NCBI GenBank assembly: GCA_021784205.1 | Contig: JAJXTB010000125.1 | Coordinates: forward strand, 1 to 6,803 | Source of the DNA: Actinomycetes bacterium | GTDB taxonomy: Bacteria; Actinomycetota; Acidimicrobiia; Acidimicrobiales; RAAP-2 | Direction of reading: 5' to 3' | Length of the DNA: 6,803 bases | In this document: positions 1 to 6,543 of the stretch, piece by piece | Layout of the letters: the number at the start of each line of letters is the position of its first letter | How positions within the stretch are numbered: position 1 is the stretch's first letter | Program-made: the position numbers and the translations under genes | The notes under the pieces: generated by a model | What the model was told of the DNA's origin: nothing | Database searches by the model: none | The model's input: the letters and a program-made list of their open reading frames with translations, nothing else

Positions 1-649
1 TGCGGTCACCGAGGTCGCTCGAGCGTCCGTAGCCGCGGTGGTCCCAGGTGATGACCACCCGGTCCGAGGCGAAGTGCGCGACCTGCTGGAACCAGACCGC
101 GTGGTTGCCCCCCGCGCCGTGGGAGAGCACCAGCGGCGTCGCGTCACTCGACTCGTCACCAATGACCTCGTAGTACAGCCGCTCGCCGTCGTGCTCGACG
201 AAGCCCGTTCGTCGAGCCGGTGGCGACGCGAGCGACACCGCGTCATCCCTCGTCAACGCAGTGGTCGAGCGAGCACGATAGGCGACGCACTGCATCTCGA
301 CGCGCGCGCCGAGCGCCAAGTCAACCCCGCCGATCGTAATGCGCGCCGGGGCCAGGCCGTCGAAGTAGCGATCGTAGACGTCGTTCATCGCCGCGAACTC
401 CTCGAGGTCCGCCAGATACACCGAGACCGACGCCACGTCGTCCCAGCAACAGCCAGCCCCGGCGAGGATCGTGGCCAGGTTCTTGAGCGTCTGGTCGGTT
501 TCGGCGGTCAGCCCGCCGGGCACGAGCGCGCCCGCGGGGTCGGTGCCGAGCGTTCCCGAGACGAACACGTACTCGCCCGCGCGCGTCGCGTGGGCGAAGT
601 GGGGCAGACGGTGCACGCCGGGAATGTCCAGTCGCTCAACGTGGGCCAT
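1..649 (-). CDS. RidA-domain / alpha/beta-hydrolase fusion protein (partial, C-terminus beyond left edge)
   Basis: The reverse strand is open for 216 codons from an ATG at 649 to the window edge, with AGGA at 659-656 six bases upstream. Residues about 1-125 form a RidA (YjgF/YER057c/UK114) domain: YVFVSGTLG (28-36), TDQTLKNLATIL (51-62), SVYLADLEEFAAMN (76-89), PAR with Arg103, and VEMQCVAY with Glu118. The PAR arginine and the late glutamate are the conserved imine/enamine-binding positions of active RidA deaminases, so this domain looks functional. After a Ser/Arg-rich linker (about 126-148) an alpha/beta-hydrolase fold begins: LYYEVIG (158-164), the oxyanion-hole segment LSHGAGGNHAVW (175-186), and DHRGYGRS (203-210). 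The nucleophile elbow, acid and catalytic His lie beyond the edge. Free-standing RidA proteins are about 130 residues, so this is a true two-domain chain in one frame. Substrate unknown; probably cytoplasmic, as no signal peptide is seen. It is transcribed divergently from the DUF4232 gene. Confidence 0.88.
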   Translation of the reverse strand, partial: MAHVERLDIPGVHRLPHFAHATRAGEYVFVSGTLGTDPAGALVPGGLTAETDQTLKNLATILAGAGCCWDDVASVSVYLADLEEFAAMNDVYDRYFDGLAPARITIGGVDLALGARVEMQCVAYRARSTTALTRDDAVSLASPPARRTGFVEHDGERLYYEVIGDESSDATPLVLSHGAGGNHAVWFQQVAHFASDRVVITWDHRGYGRSSDLGDR

Positions 650-730
650 AGTTCATCCTGACACGCGGCAACACTCGGGGTGACTGTAAGTTCGCACCGT
701 GACCGGACATTAAAGCATTGGGAGGTCGCA

Positions 731-1270
731 ATGAAAAGGGTCAGCACGATGATTGCCGTGGCGGGGGTGACTCTCGCCGCGCTCGCCTTCGGGTCGCCGG
801 TCGCTACGCCGGCCGGGGCGACTCCGACGCCACGGGCCGTTACCGCAGATTGCACGCCCGCCCAGTTACGTCTCTCGGTTGGACGCGCTAATGGGGCGGC
901 CGGCACGATCTACTACCCCATCATCTTCACGAATCGCGGCGCCGCGTGCTGGATCTGGGGCGTGCCGGGCGTCCAAGCGGTCGTCGGGACGGCACATCAC
1001 CCCCAGGGTCCGCCCGCGAAGAATGAGAACATCGGTGAGATGCCCGCGCGTCACGAACTGCGCCACGGCGCCGCGGTGAGCGCCGCCTTCGGCGTCGCGG
1101 AGAGTGGCAACTTCCCCGTCGCCACCTGTCGGCCCCGCAATGCGAGCGGGGTGCGCGTGACCCTCGCGCCCTTCATCCACCCGACGTACCTCGCGCTACG
1201 GATCTCGGTCTGCACGCGTCGGACGAGCACGTACACCCAGCTGCTCGTCGCCGGGCGAACGGGCGCCTGA
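731..1270 (+). CDS. Secreted DUF4232-domain protein
   Basis: A 179-residue protein. The ATG at 731 is preferred over in-frame upstream starts because GGAGG (721-725) sits five bases before it and it gives a clean signal peptide: MKR, a hydrophobic core (about 7-20), and an Ala-rich cleavage zone near TPAGA (26-30). There is no lipobox cysteine, so it is probably exported and released or wall-associated rather than a lipoprotein. The mature part matches the actinobacterial DUF4232 pattern: an early Cys in ADCTPAQL (39-46), G-x-A-x-G-A-A-G-T followed by a beta-strand (51-65), FTNRGAACWIWGVPGV (66-81), a middle Cys133 and a C-terminal Cys161. The four cysteines (41, 73, 133, 161) probably form two disulfides, as expected for an extracytoplasmic beta-sandwich. 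The molecular function of the family is not known. It stands alone, divergent from the RidA fusion and 57 bases ahead of the acyl-CoA synthetase, with which it may share a transcript. Confidence 0.85.
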   Translation: MKRVSTMIAVAGVTLAALAFGSPVATPAGATPTPRAVTADCTPAQLRLSVGRANGAAGTIYYPIIFTNRGAACWIWGVPGVQAVVGTAHHPQGPPAKNENIGEMPARHELRHGAAVSAAFGVAESGNFPVATCRPRNASGVRVTLAPFIHPTYLALRISVCTRRTSTYTQLLVAGRTGA

Positions 1271-1327
1271 CCCCCTCGGCGCGACGTACCATCGGACCAG
1301 GCTTCGATTCGGTCGAAAGGTGGGGCA

Positions 1328-3028
1328 ATGGTTAGTCCGACAGAAGAGTTCCGCGCGGCGCGCGACACCCTGTTAGCGCTGCGGCGCGACTACGACGAGG
1401 CGCGAACCGAGTTCGTCTGGCCGCGGCCGGCCAGGTTCAACTTCGCCATCGACTGGTTCGACGCGGTGCTCGCGAGCGAGAATCCCGACGCGGTGGCGTT
1501 GCGCATCATCGAAGACGATGGCTCGGTTGGTTCGTACAGCTTCTCGACGATGACTCGACGATCGAACGAGGTGGCGAACTGGCTGGCCAGTTTCGGTGTT
1601 CGCCGCGGCACGCGGGTCCTCGCGCTCCTCGGCAACCAGGTCGAACTGTGGGAGACGACGCTCGCGGTGATGAAGCTCGGCGCGGTGCTGATCCCCGCTA
1701 CGACGCTGCTCACGGCCGAGGACCTTCGCGACCGGATTACCCGCGCGAACGCCGGCGCGGTCGTCGCGCGTAGCGAGATCACCCCGCGCTTTGCCGACAT
1801 CGCGGGGGACTACGTACGCGTGAGCGTCGGCGAGCCGTGCGAGGGTTGGCACGACTACGCCGACAGCGTCAGCGCCGATCCGGCATTCACCCCGGACGGG
1901 CCGACGGGGGCCGACGACCCGTTACTCGTCTACTTCACCTCGGGCACCACGGCGCTGCCGAAGATGGTCCAGCACACCCAGTCGAGCTACCCGATTGGAC
2001 ACCTCTCGACCATGTACTGGATCGGCATCCAGCCCGGCGACGTCCACCTCAACGTGTCGAGCCCCGGGTGGGCGAAGCACGCCTGGTCGTGCGTCTTCGC
2101 CCCGTGGATCGCGGGCGCGACGATCTGCATCTACAACTACTCGCGCTTCGACGCCCGCGCGATGCTCGACGTGCTGGCCGATTCGAAGGTCACGACGTTC
2201 TGCGCGCCGCCGACGGTGTGGCGCATGTTGATCCAACAGGACCTGAGCGCCTGGTCGACGTCGCTGCGCGAGCTCGCGAGCGCCGGCGAGCCGCTCAACG
2301 CCGAGGTCATCGAGTCCGTGGAGCGCTCGTGGGGGATCACCATCCGTGACGGGTTCGGTCAGACCGAGACGACGGTGCAGATCGGTAACCCGCCCGGACA
2401 GCGGGTGAAGGCGGGCTCGATGGGTCGACCCATCCCCGGCTACAGCATCGAACTCGTCGACCCGTTGACCGGCGAAGTCGGTGACGACGGGGAGATCTGC
2501 GTCGCGCTCGACGTCGCGCGTCCCGTCGGGCTGATGGCCGGCTACCAGAACTCGACGGGGCCCGACGACGAACGAAACGCGTCGGCCTTCGCCGGTGGCC
2601 GCTACCACACCGGGGACATCGCGCACCGTGACAACGAGGGCTACATCACCTACGTCGGGCGCGCCGACGACGTCTTTAAGGCGAGTGACTACCGCATCAG
2701 CCCCTTTGAACTCGAGAGCGTCCTCATCGAACACCCGGCCGTCGCCGAGGCCGCGGTGGTACCCGCTCCTGACGAACTGCGCCTCGCCGTGCCCAAGGCC
2801 TACGTCAGCCTCGTCGCGGGCTACGAGCCGAGTCGCGCCCTCGCCGGCGAGATCCTCGCCTACGCGAAAGAGCACCTCGCGCCCTACAAGCGCGTGCGAC
2901 GGCTCGAGTTCGCCGAGCTGCCCAAGACCATCAGCGGCAAGATCCGCCGTGTCGACCTGCGAAACGCCGAAAGCGATCGTGGCGCCGAGCGCGCGGTCAA
3001 CGAGTATCGCGAGGAGGACTTCGCCTAA
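1328..3028 (+). CDS. AMP-forming acyl-CoA synthetase, medium-chain (MACS)-like
   Basis: A 566-residue adenylate-forming enzyme that activates a carboxylic acid with ATP to an acyl-AMP and transfers it to CoA. The ATG at 1328 follows AAAGG (1316-1320) by seven bases. The N-terminus has the P-x-x-FNFA-x-D motif (about 35-42) known from medium-chain acyl-CoA and acetoacetyl-CoA-type synthetases. ANL-family motifs are all present and in order: the phosphate loop TSGTTALPK (204-212), ASAGEPLN (317-324), DGFGQTETT (341-349), YHTGD with Asp430 (426-430), GRADDVFK hinge region (444-451), and the A10 motif LPKTISGK with catalytic Lys538. The usual GYRIGP segment reads DYRISP (454-459), a small deviation in the CoA/hinge region. 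Length is normal and all catalytic residues are kept, so it should be an active soluble enzyme. Substrate cannot be read from sequence. Lying on the same strand about 1.2 kb before a ketone carboxylase, it is a candidate beta-keto-acid:CoA ligase, but this is inference. Confidence 0.93.
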   Translation: MVSPTEEFRAARDTLLALRRDYDEARTEFVWPRPARFNFAIDWFDAVLASENPDAVALRIIEDDGSVGSYSFSTMTRRSNEVANWLASFGVRRGTRVLALLGNQVELWETTLAVMKLGAVLIPATTLLTAEDLRDRITRANAGAVVARSEITPRFADIAGDYVRVSVGEPCEGWHDYADSVSADPAFTPDGPTGADDPLLVYFTSGTTALPKMVQHTQSSYPIGHLSTMYWIGIQPGDVHLNVSSPGWAKHAWSCVFAPWIAGATICIYNYSRFDARAMLDVLADSKVTTFCAPPTVWRMLIQQDLSAWSTSLRELASAGEPLNAEVIESVERSWGITIRDGFGQTETTVQIGNPPGQRVKAGSMGRPIPGYSIELVDPLTGEVGDDGEICVALDVARPVGLMAGYQNSTGPDDERNASAFAGGRYHTGDIAHRDNEGYITYVGRADDVFKASDYRISPFELESVLIEHPAVAEAAVVPAPDELRLAVPKAYVSLVAGYEPSRALAGEILAYAKEHLAPYKRVRRLEFAELPKTISGKIRRVDLRNAESDRGAERAVNEYREEDFA

Positions 3029-3035
3029 ATCGACG

Positions 3036-3059
3036 GACGCCTCGGCCCCGGTCGGCGTC
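3036..3059 (+). terminator. Possible hairpin after the acyl-CoA synthetase gene
   Basis: Eight bases after the stop codon, GACGCC (3036-3041) can pair perfectly with GGCGTC (3054-3059) around a 12-base GC-rich loop. There is no T-run after it, so it is not a classical Rho-independent terminator. GC-rich hairpins of this strength also occur by chance in such DNA. Its place directly behind the stop is the main argument. Confidence 0.3.
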
Positions 3060-3127
3060 ACCACTCGACGAGGATCCGCGACGCGCGGGTCGCCGTCGGC
3101 CGTGTCAGTGACCCATCGCGGAGGCGT

Positions 3128-3720
3128 TTAGAAAAACACGTACGTGATGACGGTGAAGTGACAGCCTTCGATGGCGGGCGAATCGATCAACAAAACCGGT
3201 GGGGCATTTCGTCGGCCCCGTCATCAAGTCCACGGTGCTGCGTTACGTTCTCGTCAAATGTGTTGACGTACCAGGCCGAGCGCGCTCGTCGGTTGCCCGC
3301 TTCGCGAATCGACACGACGATCGTCGGTGCGCTTAGTTCAGACGCCACGACGTTCTCGTGTGGCTGGTTCACCACGTGGTGAGGGATCGCTAAAACACCG
3401 GTGTGACGATCGCGACCGCGCACGCGGATAACGAAGAGGCGCCGTTGCGGTTGAACCGCCGACGCACGAGGGGAGTGGCACCGTGAAGCATCACGCGGTC
3501 ACCCACGAGCGTGACGTCGCCCATAGGGCATCCGAAATCGCCGAGGTTGAGATTCGATGAGTACGTAGGTGATCTTCATGCCACGTGGCACAAACCACTG
3601 GCGCGTAGTGGTCTCGCGCACGACGCGGTCCGAGGACTCGTGCGCCTCGGCGACCACGATGCGCGCCAGAACGAGGGCGCAGCGTGTGATGAGCACAGTG
3701 ATCGCACCGATACGTCGATA
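3128..3720 (-). pseudogene. Probable decayed gene, family not recognised
   Basis: Read on the minus strand, protein-like stretches follow one another in changing frames. Stretch A (about 3663-3555) includes QWFVPRGMKITYVLIE. Stretch B (3554-3390) includes GDVTLVGDRVMLHGATPLV and ends in TAG. Stretch C (about 3440-3187), in the same frame as A, includes LFVIRVRGRDRHTGVLAIPHH and IVVSIREAGN, then TGA. Stretch D (3208-3128) reads VLLIDSPAIEGCHFTVITYVFF (in part) and ends in TAA. Frame changes would be needed near 3555, 3440 and 3205. The high G+C and hydrophobic strand-like pattern suggest a former coding region rather than random DNA. I cannot name the family. The His in MLHGATP followed ten residues later by an Arg run faintly recalls the distal metal-His of 2-oxoglutarate dioxygenases, but this is too weak to call. 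No single start can be given, and the right limit is uncertain. Confidence 0.3.
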
Positions 3721-3754
3721 ATTACCATGCCTAACAACCACCACAAGTACCACG

Positions 3755-3791
3755 ACTATCACCTGATAATTGATGGAGCTATACAGATAGT
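3755..3791. repeat. Dyad symmetry in AT-rich stretch
   Basis: ACTATC (3755-3760) is the inverse complement of GATAGT (3786-3791). Smaller dyads lie within: TATCA-CC-TGATA (3757-3768) and CTAT-ACAG-ATAG (3779-3790). The cluster sits in the first clearly AT-rich part of the interval, just upstream (on the minus strand) of the decayed gene. It could be an operator or a hairpin, or a consequence of AT-rich composition. Confidence 0.3.
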
Positions 3792-4097
3792 GGCGATAAC
3801 GTCATGTAATCTCCGGTCGCAATTCGTGTGTCATCGGTAACTATCTCTTGAACAACGGCGCGTTCATGTCGCGATCGGCGTGGAGAGGCGTTAACGAAGT
3901 CGTCGCGATGGTGCGATGTCCTACCTACTCACACTCACCGTGATCGCCGATGCAGCCCTACGCGCGACACGCCAGCAGGCTGTAGAGGAGTCAGGCATTC
4001 TCCCTCATTGACGGCCTTAATTCGCGTCCGTGTATCCTCGCGGCGCCCAACCGCTTCGCCGTCGATCGGTCTCCACGTGGTCGTCGCTTCGCCGGTA

Positions 4098-4134
4098 GTG
4101 TCCCAAAATGTGACAGTCGTCGTGTCCCAACATG
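4098..4134 (+). repeat. Tandem 13-base direct repeat, 24-base period
   Basis: GTGTCCCAAAATG (4098-4110) recurs as GTGTCCCAACATG (4122-4134), 12 of 13 bases identical, 24 bases apart. The first copy continues to TGACA, giving outer TGTC/GACA symmetry (4099-4115); the second continues to GGGG, giving CCC-AACAT-GGG symmetry. Two readings fit. One is a pair of regulator-binding sites upstream of the promoter-like box at 4172. The other is the remnant end of an insertion sequence, since IS21-type ends carry repeated TGT...ACA-like transposase sites. No transposase gene is present nearby. Confidence 0.5.
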
Positions 4135-4162
4135 GGGCGATTTCGGCCAACCCGTGGCGAAC

Positions 4163-4182
4163 ATGGCTTCGTATACTGCCAT
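4163..4182 (+). promoter_or_regulatory. Promoter-like TATACT box within an inverted repeat
   Basis: TATACT (4172-4177) matches five of six bases of the sigma-70 -10 consensus. It lies inside a dyad, ATGGC (4163-4167) and GCCAT (4178-4182), as expected for an operator overlapping a promoter. No good -35 hexamer is seen 16-18 bases upstream, which fits an activator-dependent promoter; the 24-base-period repeats end about 15 bases before the expected -35 position. ATCAGT recurs at 4181 and 4191. A start near 4184 would give a leader of about 70 bases before the carboxylase alpha gene. Confidence 0.35.
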
Positions 4183-4254
4183 CAGTTTGTATCAGTAATG
4201 GGAAGTGAGTGACACGGTCAAATAGACCAGTAAGAGAATTTGGGGGGGCCTTAT

Positions 4255-6543
4255 ATGGATATTGATAGTTCTATTGTCGACGCCGCGGCGCAGATCATAG
4301 ACATCGCCGATAGCGAATTGCTGTTACCTGAAGAGTCGGCAAAGCTCCAGCGTCGAAGTCTCAAGAGTCTCGTTGACGAGCGGGACCGACTCACTCAGGA
4401 GACCGGCCACTACTACGGCGTCACCGAACTCAGTCTTAAAGACAGCGATCCCATTCGCTATGAGCGCTTCTATTCAACGCTCCACGCGAGCCTGATTGCG
4501 GCCTACGAGGTATCACGGTACGTCGCGGCGTCCCCCGGGGCGCGTGAGATGGGCGAGATTCTCTGGGCCCTGCTGACTCCCGAGGGCGACGCCCTCGTGA
4601 TCTCGCCCGGGTTCTTCGCCCACGTTAACTCCGGTCGCGTGGCCGTGCGCTTCATGGCCGAACACTTGTACGACGAGAATCCGGGGATCCGGGACGGGGA
4701 CGTCTTTGTGACCGACGACGGGGACTCCGGTGGTGCGCCGCACCCCGGTGACACCTACACGTACGTGCCGATCATTCGTGAAGGCACGCTGATCGGGTGG
4801 GCGATGGGAATCAACCACATCATGGAGGCCGGTGCGCCGGTGGCGGGCAGCTGGCCGGAGTATGGCGTTGACACCTTCTGGGACGGCTTCGTCTTCCCGC
4901 CGATCAAGACCGGTGAGAATCTTCAGCAGTTCACCTGGTGGGAGCAGATGTGGCTGCGGCGAACACGCGCTGGCGCGATGAACAACCTCGACGACAAGAT
5001 GCGCCTCTCGGGCTGCGCCTTACTGCACCGCGAAGTGCATCGCATCGTCGAGGAGATCGGCGTCGACTACTTCGTGCGCGCGTCGCGCGAGATCATCGAG
5101 GAGACGAGCCGTGTCGTAAGGGACAACATCCGCACGACTTCAGTTCCAGGACGCTACGACGGTGTCGGCTTTCGCGCGGTGAAGTACAAGGGCCTCATGC
5201 CCTTGGCTCGCCACGCGGACAAGGACCTCATGATTCACGTTCGCCAGCGACTCACGATCGACGGCGAAGGAAGTCTCGTGGCCAACATGGACGGCTCGTC
5301 GCACTGGGACTATCACGCGTTCAATGGCTACCCCGGCGGTGCCGACGTGGCCTTCTACCTCGGGATGGTCAACTGCTTCGGCTATAACACCTACCCGACG
5401 ACTGGCGTGTCCATTCCGTGTCGCGCGAAGTACCCCAAGGGATCGGTCTACAACCCGGGCAACACGATCGCGAGCTACTCCAACATCTGGGGTCAGAGCA
5501 TGATCATGAACAGTCTCGGATTCAATGCGATCACCCGATCGTTCTACGCCCGAGGCTTCCTCGAAGAGGCGCTGGTGGCCGACTCCGACTGGGAGGGAAT
5601 CCAAGGCGAAGGCGTCCTGCCCGACGGGACGAACTACGGAATGACGAATTTCGAGGGCGTCGGTGGTGTGGCGCAGGGGGCCATGTGCTTCCGGGACGGA
5701 CTTCCCCTCGGCTGGGCGCAGTGGACCCAGTTGCCAAACGTCGGTAACGCGGAGGAATTTGAATATCTGATTCCCAACATGATGTACCTCGGCCGGGGGC
5801 TCGTCCCTGGCTTCTGCGGTCACGGTAAGTTCCGCGGCGGCGTTGGTCAGGGCAGCATGCACTGGGTGGTGAGGCCGAGTCGACTGACGCTGAGCAGGGC
5901 GGGAGCCGGGACGGCGTACACGACCTTCGTGTCCCAGGGTATGAGTGGCGGCTACCCGTCGCCCAATGCCGTGACCATCTCGGCGCGTGGCACCAACACG
6001 AAGGAACTGGTCGAGCGTGGCATCGCGCTGCCTCGCACCGGGTTGGAGCTCGTGGCCATGGTCGCCGACAAGACCCTCGAGGTGAAGAACCTCGACACGT
6101 GGCGCTTCGAGATGCCGCCGATCGAGTTCGAGGACGGTGATCTCCTGGCCACCCACAACGGGGCGTCAAGCGGCTGGGGTGACCCCCTCGAACGAGAGCC
6201 GGCGTCGGTGCTCATCGACGTGCAAGAAGGATGGGTGGACCCTGAATTCGCGGCCCGACTCAACGGGGTCATCGTCAAGAGCGACGGCAACGTCTTCGTC
6301 CTCGACGAAGCCGCCACCGTGCAACGGCGTCGGGAGATTCGCCGTGAGCGCCTCGAGCAAAGCGTCAGCGCCAGCGAGTTCTGGAGACAAGAGCGTCAGG
6401 TCCTGGTAGAGGGTGACTTCATCGAAGCAGTCCGCTACACCTACGCGACCACGGTTTCCGAAGAGTTTGACTTTGACAGTGATTTGCGCGAATTCTGGCA
6501 ACTTCCCGCCACGTTTTCCTGGGCCCCAAAGGAGTCTGTATGA
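4255..6543 (+). CDS. acxB: Acetone carboxylase alpha subunit (hydantoinase B/oxoprolinase family)
   Basis: A 762-residue hydantoinase B-type protein, close to the usual 760-780 residues of acetone carboxylase alpha. The complex is an ATP-dependent, metal-containing (alpha-beta-gamma)2 cytoplasmic enzyme that carboxylates acetone, or a related ketone, to acetoacetate; alpha holds the carboxylation-site metal. From memory of the Xanthobacter enzyme, these landmarks correspond: AASPGAREMGEILW (91-104, Glu101), the HPGD motif (His163, Asp166), GINHIMEAG (185-193, His188), GSSHWDYH (347-354), YFGRGYLEE-like SFYARGFLEE (429-438), YLGRGL (511-516), GKFRGG (524-529), GMSGGYPSPNA (562-572), SSGWGDPLEREP (638-649), and a C-terminal EFWRQER / REFWQLP segment (708-751). 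Glu101, His163, Asp166 and His188 are the likely metal ligands. ATG 4255 is preferred to the in-frame TTG at 4240 because a G7 run (4242-4248) serves as Shine-Dalgarno six bases before it. The end lacks the roughly 25-residue tail I recall in Xanthobacter. A paralogue acting on another ketone is possible. Confidence 0.85.
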   Translation: MDIDSSIVDAAAQIIDIADSELLLPEESAKLQRRSLKSLVDERDRLTQETGHYYGVTELSLKDSDPIRYERFYSTLHASLIAAYEVSRYVAASPGAREMGEILWALLTPEGDALVISPGFFAHVNSGRVAVRFMAEHLYDENPGIRDGDVFVTDDGDSGGAPHPGDTYTYVPIIREGTLIGWAMGINHIMEAGAPVAGSWPEYGVDTFWDGFVFPPIKTGENLQQFTWWEQMWLRRTRAGAMNNLDDKMRLSGCALLHREVHRIVEEIGVDYFVRASREIIEETSRVVRDNIRTTSVPGRYDGVGFRAVKYKGLMPLARHADKDLMIHVRQRLTIDGEGSLVANMDGSSHWDYHAFNGYPGGADVAFYLGMVNCFGYNTYPTTGVSIPCRAKYPKGSVYNPGNTIASYSNIWGQSMIMNSLGFNAITRSFYARGFLEEALVADSDWEGIQGEGVLPDGTNYGMTNFEGVGGVAQGAMCFRDGLPLGWAQWTQLPNVGNAEEFEYLIPNMMYLGRGLVPGFCGHGKFRGGVGQGSMHWVVRPSRLTLSRAGAGTAYTTFVSQGMSGGYPSPNAVTISARGTNTKELVERGIALPRTGLELVAMVADKTLEVKNLDTWRFEMPPIEFEDGDLLATHNGASSGWGDPLEREPASVLIDVQEGWVDPEFAARLNGVIVKSDGNVFVLDEAATVQRRREIRRERLEQSVSASEFWRQERQVLVEGDFIEAVRYTYATTVSEEFDFDSDLREFWQLPATFSWAPKESV
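6528..6534 (+). promoter_or_regulatory. Ribosome binding site for the gamma subunit
   Basis: AAAGGAG lies inside the last codons of the alpha gene, five bases before the ATG at 6540. It fixes that start and shows that gamma has its own strong initiation site in addition to coupling through the ATGA overlap. Confidence 0.8.

Larger units (their letters stand above)
3029..4254. other. 1.2-kb interval without an intact gene
   Basis: No frame in this interval gives a convincing complete protein. The part up to about 3700 keeps the high G+C of the neighbours and shows coding-like fragments in several minus-strand frames (see the pseudogene entry). From about 3715 onward the DNA is visibly richer in A and T, with stops in all frames, several dyads and repeats, and a promoter-like TATACT box close to the next gene. 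No tRNA, rRNA or recognisable riboswitch was seen. The size is large for a bacterial intergenic gap and suggests gene decay plus a regulatory region. Confidence 0.7.

Noticed and set aside
38..661. Long plus-strand open frame of 207 codons
   Set aside because: It is opposite the RidA/hydrolase gene, is Arg-rich and low in hydrophobic pattern, and has no family features; the minus-strand reading has clear conserved motifs.
650..730. Divergent promoter pair between the RidA fusion and the DUF4232 gene
   Set aside because: Promoters must be nearby, but no -35/-10 pair with acceptable spacing could be picked on either strand.
1303..1317. TTCGA...TCGAA dyad before the acyl-CoA synthetase start
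   Set aside because: Only five base pairs with a tiny loop and overlapping the ribosome binding region; too short to call a regulatory hairpin or terminator.
1922..3064. Minus-strand open frame of 380 codons opposite the acyl-CoA synthetase
   Set aside because: Shadow of the GC-rich codons of a gene with all ANL motifs; its own translation shows no recognisable domain.
3158..3382. Plus-strand open frame of 74 codons in the gap
   Set aside because: No ribosome binding site, no family resemblance, and it lies opposite the better coding-like minus-strand stretches.
3475..3600. TGGCAC sequences as possible sigma-54 -24 elements (known control of acetone carboxylase in proteobacteria)
   Set aside because: No TTGC-type -12 element at the correct distance, far from the alpha start, and high-GC actinobacteria generally lack sigma-54.
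3935..4208. Short overlapping frames on both strands (3935-4150 minus, 3991-4182 minus, 4008-4208 plus)
   Set aside because: They run through the direct repeats and promoter-like box, lack ribosome binding sites, and do not look like proteins.
5140..6156. Minus-strand open frame of 338 codons opposite the carboxylase alpha gene
   Set aside because: Shadow frame; His/Arg/Val-rich antisense composition and no ribosome binding site of note.
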